Below are positions 18,343-27,663 of a stretch of 64,000 bases of DNA, one piece after another; positions within the stretch are counted from its first letter, which is position 1, and every line of letters starts with the position of its first letter. The DNA is taken from assembly GCF_030177755.1 (NCBI RefSeq), contig NZ_CP126539.1:2442001-2506000 (forward strand). The letters are read 5' to 3'. The position numbers and the translations under genes are program-made. The notes beneath the pieces were generated by a model, which saw only the letters and a program-made list of their open reading frames with translations, had not been told where the DNA came from and searched no databases. The DNA comes from Devosia sp. RR2S18 (GTDB taxonomy: Bacteria > Pseudomonadota > Alphaproteobacteria > Rhizobiales > Devosiaceae).

Positions 18343-19280
18343 GTGCGGGGCGCCTTCTTTTTGCGGCCGATGCTGAGATAGACCAGCGCAAAGGCGAGAT
18401 TGATGAGCATCATGATGACGCCCACGGCTGCGCCCTTGCCGAACTGGAAGTCCTGGAAGGCCACGCGGTAGTTGTAGATGCTGACCAGTTCGGTGCGATA
18501 GCTCGGCCCGCCATTGGTGAGCAGGAACGGCGTGAAGGTGTTGAACGTCCACATTGTGATGAGGATGAGATCGGTGACGATGTGGCCGCGAATAAGCGGC
18601 AGGCCGATATCGCGGAACTTCTGCCAGGAGGATGCACCTGCCACATCTGCCGCCTGGAAGTAGCTGGGCGGGATGGAGGAAAAGGCCGAACTGAACAGCA
18701 TCATGGAGAAGGCAGCACCGCGCCAGGTGTTGAACACCACGATGACCCAGAAGGGCTGGTCGAGCAGGAAATCGCCGGGCGGCAGCCCCAGGCTCGTGAG
18801 CAGCATGTTGAGCGTGCCCTGATCCCGATCGAGAAAGGCGAACCAGGCAAAGCCGATCACCACTTCGGGGAGGATCCAGGCGGCAATAACGAAGGTCTCG
18901 GTGATCCGCTTGATCACGGGCGGCACGGTCTGGATGAGCCAGGCCAAAAGCAACCCCAGGAGGGCCTGGCCGATCAAGGCCGAAGCGAGCACGAATTGCG
19001 TCGTGAGGATCAGTGAGAAGCCGAACTGGCCGCGCTGGAAGAAGTTGGACGGATCGAACAGTGCAAAATAGTTGGCGAAACCGACGAACTCTGGGTTGAG
19101 CGCGGTCCGTCCCAGCAAGGTGCGGTTAGTGAAGGAGACGAAGATCACCCAGAAGAAGGGGGCGATGACAAAGATCGCGACCAGCAGCCCGGCAGGCGTG
19201 AGGAAGGCGGCGCCGGCGCGCGTGGAGAGCAGAGCAAAATTGCGGACCTTGCGCCTGGGCTGGCCGGCTTCAGTGGACAT
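18339..19280 (-). CDS. Carbohydrate ABC transporter permease (MalF type)
   Basis: 313 residues from ATG 19280, with six to seven membrane helices and the EAA-type loop QAADVAGASSWQKFRDIGLPLIRG. Partner of the MalG-type permease. The 166-bp gap to the solute-binding-protein gene upstream contains two GC-rich stem-loops, which probably let the binding protein be made in excess over the membrane components. Confidence 0.93.
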   Translation of the reverse strand: MSTEAGQPRRKVRNFALLSTRAGAAFLTPAGLLVAIFVIAPFFWVIFVSFTNRTLLGRTALNPEFVGFANYFALFDPSNFFQRGQFGFSLILTTQFVLASALIGQALLGLLLAWLIQTVPPVIKRITETFVIAAWILPEVVIGFAWFAFLDRDQGTLNMLLTSLGLPPGDFLLDQPFWVIVVFNTWRGAAFSMMLFSSAFSSIPPSYFQAADVAGASSWQKFRDIGLPLIRGHIVTDLILITMWTFNTFTPFLLTNGGPSYRTELVSIYNYRVAFQDFQFGKGAAVGVIMMLINLAFALVYLSIGRKKKAPRT

Positions 19281-19353
19281 GGGTGTTCCGGAGCATGACG
19301 GGAAAGCTCCCGAGAAGAGCGTGGGTGGGGCGTCTGGAAACTTGCGGCTGGCG

Positions 19354-19384
19354 CCGCCCCCACCCGGCCCTTCCAGGGAGGAAG
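19354..19384. repeat. Degenerate C-rich palindromic element
   Basis: A CCGCCCCCACCCGGCCC run is followed by TTCC and GGGAGGAAG, echoing the CCCCCACC-CCTCCCC-loop-GGGGAGG layout of the elements at 16292 and 43991. It lies in the gap between the solute-binding-protein and permease genes of sugar locus I. Confidence 0.45.
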
Positions 19385-19396
19385 CGTGAAAACAGC

Positions 19397-19441
19397 GCTC
19401 CCGGCGCCTGGTGATCCGCGGATCAGGAGGGCGCCGGGAGC
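19397..19441 (-). terminator. Strong stem-loop after the solute-binding-protein gene
   Basis: GCTCCCGGCGCC pairs perfectly with GGCGCCGGGAGC (12 bp), with a second palindrome GATCCGCGGATC in the loop. It begins 5 bp after the stop codon of the binding-protein gene and no T-run follows. It is more likely an mRNA-stabilising or attenuating hairpin than a full terminator. Confidence 0.65.
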
Positions 19442-19446
19442 ATCGA

Positions 19447-20793
19447 TCAGAGCAGGCTGACGGTGTTTTCCTCGCCAACAATGGCGGTGACCGCAGACTT
19501 GTACTGAGCCATGGCTTCTTCCGGCGAGAGTTCGCCCGAAACAACGGACTCGGTCATGCGCTGGATTTCAGACGAGACCGCATTGTAGTCCGGATCGTTC
19601 GGACGTGCCGTGGTGAGCGGGAGCAGCGTCTGGCTGACCTCGGTCAGGAACGGGCTGTTGGGGATCTCGATATCGGTGCGCGCAGTGATGCGCGGTTGCA
19701 GCTGCTGGAAGGCATTCTGCATTTCGGGCTCGTTCATGAACGAGAGCAGCGCCCAGGCTTCCTGCGGATGCTCGGTGGCAGGATTGAGGACAAAGCCCGT
19801 GCCGCCCGAGATAGTGACGAAATCCTGGCCGTTGATGCCAGCACCGGGTTCCTGCGCCGGGATCTTGGCCCAGCCCATGACCTCATCACGGTTGTCGACG
19901 GCGAATTCGGAGCCCTCCGGGGTGACCGAGCGGTAGAAGTAATCGCCCTCCAACAGCAGTGCCGTGACGCCATCGCGGAAATTGGCGAAGGAGCGGTTCC
20001 GGCCGTCAGCCAGGAGCTGGGCGCGTTGGTCGCCGAGCTCTTCGTCGACATAGATGGTCTTGTAGAGGTTGAGGGTATCGAGAATGCCCTGGCTTTCGAC
20101 CACGTACTTGCCGTCCTGCATGACGCGCTCGCCGGTGCCGAGCAGCGCTAGCCAGTAGCCCTGCATGGTGGTGGCTTCGCCCATGGCAACGCCGGCGTTG
20201 AGCTGGATGGGGAAACTTTCTGGGAAGGCTTCCTTGACCGCGCGGCCGGCCTCGAGGATCTCTTCCCATGAGGTGGGCTGCCAGGTGTCGGCGTCGATAC
20301 CAGCTTCGGCCAGCATGTCCTTGCGCGTGTAAAGCATGCGCACGTCGGTGCCGAGCGGAATGCCGTAATAGTCGCCCTGGTATTCCATCAGGGCGCGCGA
20401 GCCTTCCGACAACGCTTCCCAGCCGGACCAGTCGTTGACTTCCTCGCCGGCGACTTCGTGGAGCGGCTTGAGCAGGCCTCCCTCTACGAAGCTGGGGATC
20501 AGGAAACCATCGAAAGCCGAGACGTCGGGACCCGCGCCGGTGGAGAAATCGAGCGCCAGCTGCTGGGTGAGCTGGGCGTCTTCGCCGCCAAACTGGTTGA
20601 GCGTGACGTTGACGTCGGGATTGGCTTCCTCGAACGCCGGAATGACGCTGTTTTCGATCCACTCGGCGGTGGCGCTGTTGACGCCGCCAACCACGCAGCG
20701 GCAGGTAATATCGAGATCCACGGCAAAGGCCGGGCCGACCAGAGCCGTGGCAGCGCCAAGACCCAATGCAAGACTACGCAGACGATTGCTCAT
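19447..20793 (-). CDS. Extracellular sugar-binding protein (family 1) of an ABC transporter
   Basis: 448 residues from ATG 20793, which has a GGGAGGA site. It begins with a Sec signal peptide (NRLRSLALGLGAATALVGPAFA, cleavage after AFA) and continues as a family 1 solute-binding protein (VIPAFEEANPDVNV; GGEDAQLTQQLALDF; GPDVSAFDGFLIPSF). Periplasmic receptor for the importer encoded downstream. A LacI-type operator lies 87 bp upstream, so sugar induction through the divergent LacI protein is likely. Ligand unknown. Confidence 0.93.
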   Translation of the reverse strand: MSNRLRSLALGLGAATALVGPAFAVDLDITCRCVVGGVNSATAEWIENSVIPAFEEANPDVNVTLNQFGGEDAQLTQQLALDFSTGAGPDVSAFDGFLIPSFVEGGLLKPLHEVAGEEVNDWSGWEALSEGSRALMEYQGDYYGIPLGTDVRMLYTRKDMLAEAGIDADTWQPTSWEEILEAGRAVKEAFPESFPIQLNAGVAMGEATTMQGYWLALLGTGERVMQDGKYVVESQGILDTLNLYKTIYVDEELGDQRAQLLADGRNRSFANFRDGVTALLLEGDYFYRSVTPEGSEFAVDNRDEVMGWAKIPAQEPGAGINGQDFVTISGGTGFVLNPATEHPQEAWALLSFMNEPEMQNAFQQLQPRITARTDIEIPNSPFLTEVSQTLLPLTTARPNDPDYNAVSSEIQRMTESVVSGELSPEEAMAQYKSAVTAIVGEENTVSLL

Positions 20794-20879
20794 CGCAAAA
20801 ATCCTCCCATGTGGTGGCTCCGAATTCTCCGGTAGCCGGTGTTGGTCTCCGGCAACGCCGTTAAGAGACCGGTGAAGAA

Positions 20880-20893
20880 TGAACACGTTTTCA
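20880..20893. promoter_or_regulatory. LacI-type operator, copy 1
   Basis: TGAACACGTTTTCA is an imperfect palindrome centred on CG, as in LacI/PurR-family operators. It lies 87 bp before the binding-protein start. A second copy, TGAACACGATTTCA, lies 174 bp away in the same divergent intergenic region. Confidence 0.65.
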
Positions 20894-21053
20894 TTTTCCG
20901 TCAATGCGGAGAATTCGCCGACGGAGAACGCCCTGTGGATGCACTGTCACCCATGGCAAGGTTTTGCGAAGCTGCTGTGACAATCTGGGAAGAATTGTAT
21001 AGCCGGGCCATCGACCGTCAGCTTGACAGGTGACGTGGCACATCGGAGAGAAG

Positions 21054-21067
21054 TGAACACGATTTCA
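21054..21067. promoter_or_regulatory. LacI-type operator, copy 2
   Basis: TGAACACGATTTCA, sharing TGAACACG and TTTCA with copy 1, 26 bp before the lacI-type start codon. The two sites could bind one regulator and support looping; autoregulation of the LacI-DUF5054 unit is likely. Apart from the two operators I see nothing else in the 300-bp intergenic region 20794-21093. Confidence 0.65.
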
Positions 21068-21093
21068 TTGACATGGTGGTGTGGAGGAACGAG

Positions 21094-22137
21094 ATGAGCG
21101 AGAGCGGCAGTCTAGCGCCCCGGCGCGCCACCGCCGAAATGGTGGCCCGGCGCGCCAATGTCTCGCGGGTAGCGGTGTCGCGCGCCTTCAACCCGCACAC
21201 CTCGCTCAAGCCCGAGAAGCGGGCGCTGATCCTCAAGGTTGCGCAGGAGCTAAACTATACGCCGGACCGAGCAGCACGGGCGCTGGTCAGTGGCCGCTCG
21301 CACCTAGTGGGGATTATCGTGCCGGATGTGTGCAGTCACTGGGAAAGCCAGGAGATCGACGCGCTGACGACAGCGCTGCAAAACGAAGGGTTCGCTACGC
21401 TGCTGTTCAAGACACGCACCGACTACAGCATGGACGAGCGGCTTTTGGCCTATATGCGCGGCTTCAATCCTGACTCGGTGATCGCCTTCGTCGAGAACGT
21501 CAAGCCGACGACACTGGCACGCGTCCTCGACCGGGCCGTGCCCATCTACATTCACTATGCGCGGCCGGGAGAAGAAGCGCCGCCACCCGCCGACGGGCCG
21601 CTCTTTGATCGGCTCAACGTGTTGCAGCGGACTGGTGTCGAACAGGCCGTGGCGCTGCTGCAGGGATATGGGGTGAAGCGGATCGCCTATGTATCGGGCG
21701 TTGCCAAATCACGAGCTAACGTGGCGCGTGAGGCAATGCTGCGTGAAGTGCTTGCCGATCGCGGCATGGCTCCGCCGATCGTGGCGCCTGGCGATTTCAG
21801 CTACGACAAGGCCTATGCGGCGACGATCGACCTGTTCCGCATCGGCAAGGGCGTGGATGCCATCTTTGCGGCCAATGACGTCGGCGCGTTCGGGGCCATC
21901 GATGCCCTGCGGCATGAACTGGTGCTGCGCGTGCCCGAGGACGTCAAGGTGGTCGGCTTCGACGACATCGCCCAGTCGCACTGGAAGAGCTACAATCTGA
22001 CCACGGTGAAGTTCGACCTCAACGAACGCGTTCGGGCGCTAGTCCGGCTAATCCTCCGGCGCCTTGCCGACCCGACTGCTCCCTCCCTCCAAGAAACGCT
22101 GCAGACCAGCCTCGTTGTCCGCGGCACCGTAGGCTGA
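21094..22137 (+). CDS. LacI family transcriptional regulator
   Basis: 347 residues from ATG 21094 (GAGGAACG site). N-terminal HTH TAEMVARRANVSRVAVSRAFNP and hinge helix region AARALVSGRS, then a periplasmic-binding-protein-like sensor (HLVGIIVPDVCS; DAIFAANDVGAFGAIDAL; VGFDDIAQSHW). Divergent from the locus I transporter operon and 3 bp upstream of the DUF5054 gene, so it probably controls both through the two TGAACACG-type operators. Confidence 0.92.
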   Translation: MSESGSLAPRRATAEMVARRANVSRVAVSRAFNPHTSLKPEKRALILKVAQELNYTPDRAARALVSGRSHLVGIIVPDVCSHWESQEIDALTTALQNEGFATLLFKTRTDYSMDERLLAYMRGFNPDSVIAFVENVKPTTLARVLDRAVPIYIHYARPGEEAPPPADGPLFDRLNVLQRTGVEQAVALLQGYGVKRIAYVSGVAKSRANVAREAMLREVLADRGMAPPIVAPGDFSYDKAYAATIDLFRIGKGVDAIFAANDVGAFGAIDALRHELVLRVPEDVKVVGFDDIAQSHWKSYNLTTVKFDLNERVRALVRLILRRLADPTAPSLQETLQTSLVVRGTVG

Positions 22138-22140
22138 CCC

Positions 22141-24078
22141 ATGAGCGACAAGCGCATCCACCTGATCTTCAAGACGCATCTCGACATTGGTTTCACCGAC
22201 CATGCCGCCAAGGTCCGGCGGCAGTATCATGAGCAGTTCATTCCGCAGGCGATCAGCACGGGCGAGCATTTCTATGCCGAGGACCCGGAGCGGCCCCTGT
22301 TCATCTGGACCACGGGCGCCTGGCTGATCTGGGATCATCTCAACTCGCAATCGCCCGAACGGGTGAAGCGCCTGGAACAAGCCATTGAGCGCGGGCTGAT
22401 CACCTGGCATGCCCTGCCCTTTACCACCCACACCGAACTCATGTCCCCTGCCCTGTTCCGCGCCGGGCTGAGCTATGCAAGGGAATTGGACCAAAGATTT
22501 GGAAAGAGCACCAGCGCCGCCAAGATGACCGACGTGCCAGGTCATACGCTGGGCATGGTGCCGCTGCTGGCCGAGGCTGGCGTGCGGTTCCTCCATCTTG
22601 GCGTCAATACCGCGAGCCCCGTGCCGGAGGTGCCGCCAATCTTCCGGTGGCGCGCGCCCGATGGCAGCGAAGTGGTGGTGATGTACCAGAACTCCTATGG
22701 CGCCACTGACTTCCCGGCCGGCGCCGATGTGGGGCTGAGCTTTGCCCACACCAACGACAATGTCGGCCCGCAAAGCGTCGCCCAGACGGTGGAAGCACTG
22801 CGGCACCTGCGGCACGAGCAACCGGATGCAGAGATCGTTGCCTCGACGCTGGACGCATTTGGCGCGGAGATGTGGGCCCGGCGCGAGCAGTTTCCCGTCG
22901 TCACCAAGGAGATTGGCGACAGCTGGATCTACGGCACCGCCAGCGATCCCGAAAAGCTTGCCCGGTTCCGGGCGCTGCAGCGCGTCTATGACGGCTTCGA
23001 AGAGGCGCTGACGCCGGAGCGGCTCGCTTTCGGGCGAGGTCTCGCCATGGTGGCCGAGCACACCTGGGGCGTGGACATCAAGACCTACCTCCGGGATGAG
23101 ACGGCCTGGGACCGCCCGGAATTCGCGCAGGCGCGGCAAACGGATTACCGCTTCCAATACGCAGAGAAATCCTGGGCGGAGCAGCGCGGCTACCTCGACA
23201 CCGCCGTTGCCGAGCTTACGCCGGCAGACCAAGCTATCGCGCAGGCCGCGTCGCAAGAACTAACTGCCGCAGCGGAGCCTGAGCTCAGGGATGGCTCGGA
23301 ACTGCGGGATGGTGGCTGGAGCGCGAAGCTCGATCCGGTGACCGGGGACATCACCAGCATCACCGCGCCCGATGGCCGGGTGCTGGCGGGCCGTGACGGT
23401 ACGCTGATGGGCTACCGGCATGAGAGTTATGATTGGGCGGCGTTGCAGCAGCATCTGGGGACCTATCTGCAGCATCGGCAGGAGTGGGCAATCCTCGACC
23501 ATGACAAGCCAGGTCTTGATCGCGTGCGAACCGCCCGGACGGCCACCTTCGCGCCCAAGCTCACAGGCGTTGGGGGCGAGCAGGTCGCAGTCAGTACCTT
23601 GCCCGAGGATGCACACCGAGACCTGGGCGCGCCCGAGCGGGTCGAAGTAGAGATCCGCAGCATCGATAACCAGCGCCTCGAGATCAGACTGACGCTGCGG
23701 AACAAGCCGGCAAACCGAATGCCCGAGGCGGGCTTTTGGAACTTCACCCCCGCCGCGGCAACCGGCTGGGCCTTGCGCAAGCTGGGGCAATGGAACGAGG
23801 CGGAGAACATCGTCCGGGGTGGCGGCGGACAACTGCAAGCGGTCGAGGCGGTCAGTGCTCGCTGGGGCGATGAGCGTATGGTCTTGCAAGTGCTCGATAG
23901 TGCGCTTGTCGCGCCCGCGCTCTCGCCCTTCCTTGCCTTTCAGCCGGAACGGCCGGACTTCAGTGCCGGCGTGCGGTGCAATCTCTACAACAACAAGTGG
24001 GGCACCAACTTCCCGATGTGGTGGGAAGGAAACTGCACGTTCCGAATGGTGCTAGCCTTGGGTTCGATCGAGCTTTGA
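22141..24078 (+). CDS. DUF5054 protein, GH38 alpha-mannosidase-like
   Basis: 645 residues, no signal peptide. The N-terminus IHLIFKTHLDIGFTDHA carries the HxD zinc-binding pattern of glycoside hydrolase family 38, and TDVPGHTLGMVPLLAEAGVRFLHLGVN resembles the GH38/57 barrel region with its nucleophile Asp. The C-terminal half is beta-rich. DUF5054 proteins are uncharacterised. Co-transcribed with the LacI regulator and facing the sugar importer, so a cytoplasmic glycosidase acting on the imported sugar is a reasonable inference. Confidence 0.75.
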   Translation: MSDKRIHLIFKTHLDIGFTDHAAKVRRQYHEQFIPQAISTGEHFYAEDPERPLFIWTTGAWLIWDHLNSQSPERVKRLEQAIERGLITWHALPFTTHTELMSPALFRAGLSYARELDQRFGKSTSAAKMTDVPGHTLGMVPLLAEAGVRFLHLGVNTASPVPEVPPIFRWRAPDGSEVVVMYQNSYGATDFPAGADVGLSFAHTNDNVGPQSVAQTVEALRHLRHEQPDAEIVASTLDAFGAEMWARREQFPVVTKEIGDSWIYGTASDPEKLARFRALQRVYDGFEEALTPERLAFGRGLAMVAEHTWGVDIKTYLRDETAWDRPEFAQARQTDYRFQYAEKSWAEQRGYLDTAVAELTPADQAIAQAASQELTAAAEPELRDGSELRDGGWSAKLDPVTGDITSITAPDGRVLAGRDGTLMGYRHESYDWAALQQHLGTYLQHRQEWAILDHDKPGLDRVRTARTATFAPKLTGVGGEQVAVSTLPEDAHRDLGAPERVEVEIRSIDNQRLEIRLTLRNKPANRMPEAGFWNFTPAAATGWALRKLGQWNEAENIVRGGGGQLQAVEAVSARWGDERMVLQVLDSALVAPALSPFLAFQPERPDFSAGVRCNLYNNKWGTNFPMWWEGNCTFRMVLALGSIEL

Positions 24079-24275
24079 TTGGCCCTCGTGCCTCTGGGAA
24101 CTCGTTCAAGTCGGCTCTGCTCTCGCCTCTCCGCCAGATACGAAAAGTAGCGGAGCAGTTGGAAGATGTGCCCGCACTCCACCATCAAGGAGCGGAAATG
24201 GAGGGCTGCTTAAAGTCCGCTTCTCTGGAGGTGATCGCGTACGTGCGTTAGCTTCGCATTGTCAGGCCGGAATGC

Positions 24276-24644
24276 TTAAATGTGCTGCTCTAGAAAATCC
24301 ACCGCGGAGTGGAGTGGGAAGGGCTTGGACAACATTGTGCTGCCCGGCACTCCTTTGGACCACCACATCCTGGCACTGTCGCCGCTCACATAGAGCACAG
24401 CCACGGTCGGGAGCAACTCCCGGGCTCGGCGACCAACGTCCCAACCGTCCGCCTTTCCAGGCATCCGTATATCGGTGAGCACGGCGGAGAAACGCTGCGG
24501 TTTTGCCTCCAGCAGCTCTATGGCAGCGTCGCCACTGTTTGCCGTAACGACGTTGAACCCGGCATCTTCCAGAGCCATCTCGATATTGAGGGCGAGCAAG
24601 GGCTCGTCCTCCGCGACCAGTACGGTCGGGATTCGCTCTTTCAT
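24276..24644 (-). CDS. Single-domain response regulator
   Basis: 122 residues from ATG 24644 (GAGGAGC site). CheY-like receiver with all key positions: acidic pair EDE near the N-terminus, phosphoacceptor Asp in VLTDIRMPG, Ser in YVSGD and Lys in SKPF. No output domain. Divergent from the KaiC-HWE kinase operon, 250 bp away, and a candidate phosphate acceptor for one of the two HWE kinases in this island. Confidence 0.88.
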   Translation of the reverse strand: MKERIPTVLVAEDEPLLALNIEMALEDAGFNVVTANSGDAAIELLEAKPQRFSAVLTDIRMPGKADGWDVGRRARELLPTVAVLYVSGDSARMWWSKGVPGSTMLSKPFPLHSAVDFLEQHI

Positions 24645-24894
24645 GCCGTTGCTCCTCGGGTAATCAATGGAGCCGAACGGCACGCGATGCGCTTGCGTTG
24701 CAATTCGTGATCAGCGAACTGTCACGTAATCCTTAGCCGCAGCGAAGGTCAGGCAAGCCTAGCCGTTCAGCTCCGGGCGACTATATGTGCCTGGTTGCAG
24801 CTTGAGGGATGCTGCCCAGCTTGGGCTCAAAAACCTAACAGTGGGGAGCAACTTTCCTGCGGCCATGCCTGTTGCTTCGTAACAAGGATCACAA

Positions 24895-26475
24895 TTGTCA
24901 CGGAGCGGCGCTTCAAATATGAGTTCGTCCCAGGCTAGCGACGCCCCGGTTCGCGCCGGAGAAATTCAGAAAATGTCAGACCCAAGGATTTCTACCGGCA
25001 CCCCAGGGTTAGACATTGTTCTGGGCGGCGGACTTACCCCCGGTCGGCTGTATCTGCTGGAAGGTGCCCCCGGCTCGGGGAAAACCACGATCAGCCTGCA
25101 ATATTTGTTTGAAGGTGTTCGCCAGGGCGAGAAGTGCCTCTACATCACGCTTTCGGAAACCTCGGAAGAGCTCCAGGCAGTTGCCGTTTCTCACGGCTGG
25201 TCGTTGGACGACATCGACATGTTCGAGCTATCCTCGGCGGCGGACGTCTTGGGCGATGGTCGTGAGCAAACCCTCATCCATCCTTGGGAGGTGGAGCTCA
25301 CCGCCACCGTCGATCTGATCATCAGCAGGGTGGAGGAAATCGGGCCGACGCGCCTGGTCTTCGACAGTCTGTCGGAGCTCCGGCTACTGGCGCAGGATTC
25401 ATTGCGGTATCGGCGGCAGGTCCTTTCGCTCAAGCAATATTTCGCCGGCAAGAACATAACGGTCGTGCTGGTGGACGATCTTACCGGAGAGAGCGGCGCG
25501 CACGATGCTCACCTGCATTCTCTTGCGCATGGCGTTGTCACGCTCGAACGCAATACGCTGGAGTTTGGTGCGGCTCGCCGTCGCCTCCAGGTGCAGAAGA
25601 TGCGGGGCATCAATTTCATAGGCGGCTTTCACGATGTAACGATCGAGCGGGGAGGATTGCACGTCTTCCCACGCCTGATCGCCTCGCAGCACCATACCCC
25701 TTTCGATAGCGAGCCAGTGAAGAGCGGGGTGGCCGAACTGGACGCTCTGATGGGCGGTGGCCCGCTGCGCGGTACCTGCGCCCTGCTCACAGGACCCGCC
25801 GGTGCCGGGAAGTCGACGGTCGCCATTCGGTACATCATGGAAGCCTGCGGACGCGGCGAAGCGGTGACGATGTACCAATTCGACGAGCGGATCGGCACGC
25901 TACTCGCCCGTTGCAGGAGCATGGGCCTCGATCCCACCCCTCACATCGAGTCCGGCCTGCTCAAAGTGCAGCAAGTGGATCCCGCTGAGATCACCCCGGG
26001 GGAGTTCGCCTGGCGGGTGCGAGAAGAGGTCGAAACGCGTGCGGTCAAGATAATCATCATCGACAGCATGAACGGGTATCTGGTCTCAATGCCCGAGGAA
26101 AAGCAGTTGCTGCTCCAGCTGCATGAGCTGCTGGCCTATCTCAGCCAGCAAGGGGTACTCACCCTGCTCGTAAACGCGCAGATGGGGCTAGTGGGGACCA
26201 TGGGCACAAGCCAGCTCAATATCTCTTACATCTCCGACGTCGTGGTGCTGTTCAGGTTTTTCGAAGCAGAGGGGCGGTTGCGCAAAGCGATCTCAGTCAT
26301 CAAGAACCGCAGCGGCTCTCACGAGGACTCGATCCGCGAGCTTGCGATCGATGCTGAAGGCATCCGCATCGGTGCCCGTCTGACCGAGTTCAGAGGCGTG
26401 CTGACGGGCACACCGGAGTTCGTGGGTGAGCAAAGCCGACTAATGGAAAACCGCGTCGATGCCGCTGCGGAGTGA
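24895..26475 (+). CDS. KaiC-like RecA-superfamily ATPase
   Basis: 526 residues with two KaiC domains. CI (about 25-255): Walker A EGAPGSGKTTISL. CII (about 270-500): Walker A GPAGAGKSTVAI. Where cyanobacterial KaiC has its phosphorylated Ser-Thr pair, this protein reads NISYISDVV, so the second residue is Tyr. TTG 24895 is used because AAGGAT precedes it by 5 nt; ATG 24919 is possible. No kaiA or kaiB is in the window. The next gene, an HWE kinase, overlaps it by 17 bp. Confidence 0.87.
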   Translation: MSRSGASNMSSSQASDAPVRAGEIQKMSDPRISTGTPGLDIVLGGGLTPGRLYLLEGAPGSGKTTISLQYLFEGVRQGEKCLYITLSETSEELQAVAVSHGWSLDDIDMFELSSAADVLGDGREQTLIHPWEVELTATVDLIISRVEEIGPTRLVFDSLSELRLLAQDSLRYRRQVLSLKQYFAGKNITVVLVDDLTGESGAHDAHLHSLAHGVVTLERNTLEFGAARRRLQVQKMRGINFIGGFHDVTIERGGLHVFPRLIASQHHTPFDSEPVKSGVAELDALMGGGPLRGTCALLTGPAGAGKSTVAIRYIMEACGRGEAVTMYQFDERIGTLLARCRSMGLDPTPHIESGLLKVQQVDPAEITPGEFAWRVREEVETRAVKIIIIDSMNGYLVSMPEEKQLLLQLHELLAYLSQQGVLTLLVNAQMGLVGTMGTSQLNISYISDVVVLFRFFEAEGRLRKAISVIKNRSGSHEDSIRELAIDAEGIRIGARLTEFRGVLTGTPEFVGEQSRLMENRVDAAAE

Positions 26476-27517
26476 GGTCGTCCACGTCCTCGCGACGCAA
26501 GGACGTGATGCACAAAACGTCTGCGGCATCCTGCAGCGCCACCATGTTCGTACCGGCATTGTGGGTAATCTCGAGGAACTCGCCGCAGCCTTGGGAGAAG
26601 ATACCGGAGCTGTGGTCCTCACCGAAGAGGCAATGGCGCCGAGAAACTGGACCGCTCTGATCCAGGCGCTGCAGCAACAGCCCTCCTGGTCCTCCTATCC
26701 CTTTGTTTTCATCGTCAGCCGACGCAACAGCGAATTGTCTGCGAAAGCGCCACTGTCCCTGCTCCCCGCGGAACTGACCAATGTCATGGTGCTGGAAAAG
26801 CCAATGGGCTCCACCACCCTGGTCAGCGCCGTTCAATGGGCGCTGGGTGGGCGCGCTCGCCAGTTCCAAACGCGCGATCACCTGCTCGAGATGGAGAAAG
26901 CCGCGGCGCGCCAACGCCTGATGACCCGCGAGTTGGCGCACCGGGTCAAGAACACCATTGCCGTGCTGCAGTCGATCGTTTCGCAAACCATGCGGCCGTT
27001 CCCCGAAATGGTGCCGGTTCGGGATCAACTGATCGAGCGGTTCGGTGCCCTGGCGCGGGCGCACGATTTGCTGCTTGCAACCGATTTCCGCAGCGCGATG
27101 TTTCACGAACTTGTCGAGACATCCACCAGTGTTCATGACGCTGACGGGCAGCAAACCCGGTTCGCTGGTCCAGACTTCGAGATATCGCCACAGGCCGCAT
27201 TGTCGTTCGCATTGGTGTTCCATGAACTGGCAACCAATGCGTCCAAATACGGCGCGCTCAGTACTCCGTCGGGACGGGTAGAGGTCAATTGGGAGTTTAT
27301 GCCCGACCAGCTCTTCAAACTGTCCTGGCGCGAACTTGGCGGGCCGCCTGTGCGAGGACCGAGTTCCAAGGGGTTCGGCTCGCGTTTGATCAGTGCAACC
27401 CTCGCCGCGATGGGAGAGGTCGAGATGTCCTACGCAACATCGGGCATTGAGCTGTCATTCGCGGGGCCCGCGTCAGCGCTGACCCATGCCATCGACCAGT
27501 CTTTCGAGCTGAGCTGA
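26459..27517 (+). CDS. HWE family sensor histidine kinase
   Basis: 352 residues, soluble. Residues 1-125 look like a receiver-type alpha/beta domain without obvious phosphorylation residues. The kinase core follows: H-box ELAHRVKNTIAVLQSIV, N-box HELATNASKYGALS, the WxE signature LSWRELGGPPV and GFGSRLI. It starts within the end of the KaiC-like gene, so the two are translationally coupled. KaiC with an HWE kinase is known in purple bacteria; the phosphorelay partner may be the receiver at 24276. Confidence 0.88.
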   Translation: MPLRSEVVHVLATQGRDAQNVCGILQRHHVRTGIVGNLEELAAALGEDTGAVVLTEEAMAPRNWTALIQALQQQPSWSSYPFVFIVSRRNSELSAKAPLSLLPAELTNVMVLEKPMGSTTLVSAVQWALGGRARQFQTRDHLLEMEKAAARQRLMTRELAHRVKNTIAVLQSIVSQTMRPFPEMVPVRDQLIERFGALARAHDLLLATDFRSAMFHELVETSTSVHDADGQQTRFAGPDFEISPQAALSFALVFHELATNASKYGALSTPSGRVEVNWEFMPDQLFKLSWRELGGPPVRGPSSKGFGSRLISATLAAMGEVEMSYATSGIELSFAGPASALTHAIDQSFELS

Positions 27518-27663
27518 CGGCACCGACTAGTTCCGCCGAATAAGGCTGGTGCCTGCGGCGGCTGCCCCCGTTGCATCATGTGGCGCACGCAACCCGCGTC
27601 GCGCTTTTTCCACTGCTATAGGCGGCATTGCTTAGACGGGGCTCAGCCTGCGCCTGCAAAGCT

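Noticed and set aside
19281..19544. Upstream extension of the MalF-type permease
   Set aside because: It is open to 19544 but would cross the stem-loops and the binding-protein gene end; ATG 19280 gives the normal family N-terminus.
22048..23256. Long minus-strand frame opposite the DUF5054 gene
   Set aside because: It is antisense to a gene with clear motifs and has no family-like content.
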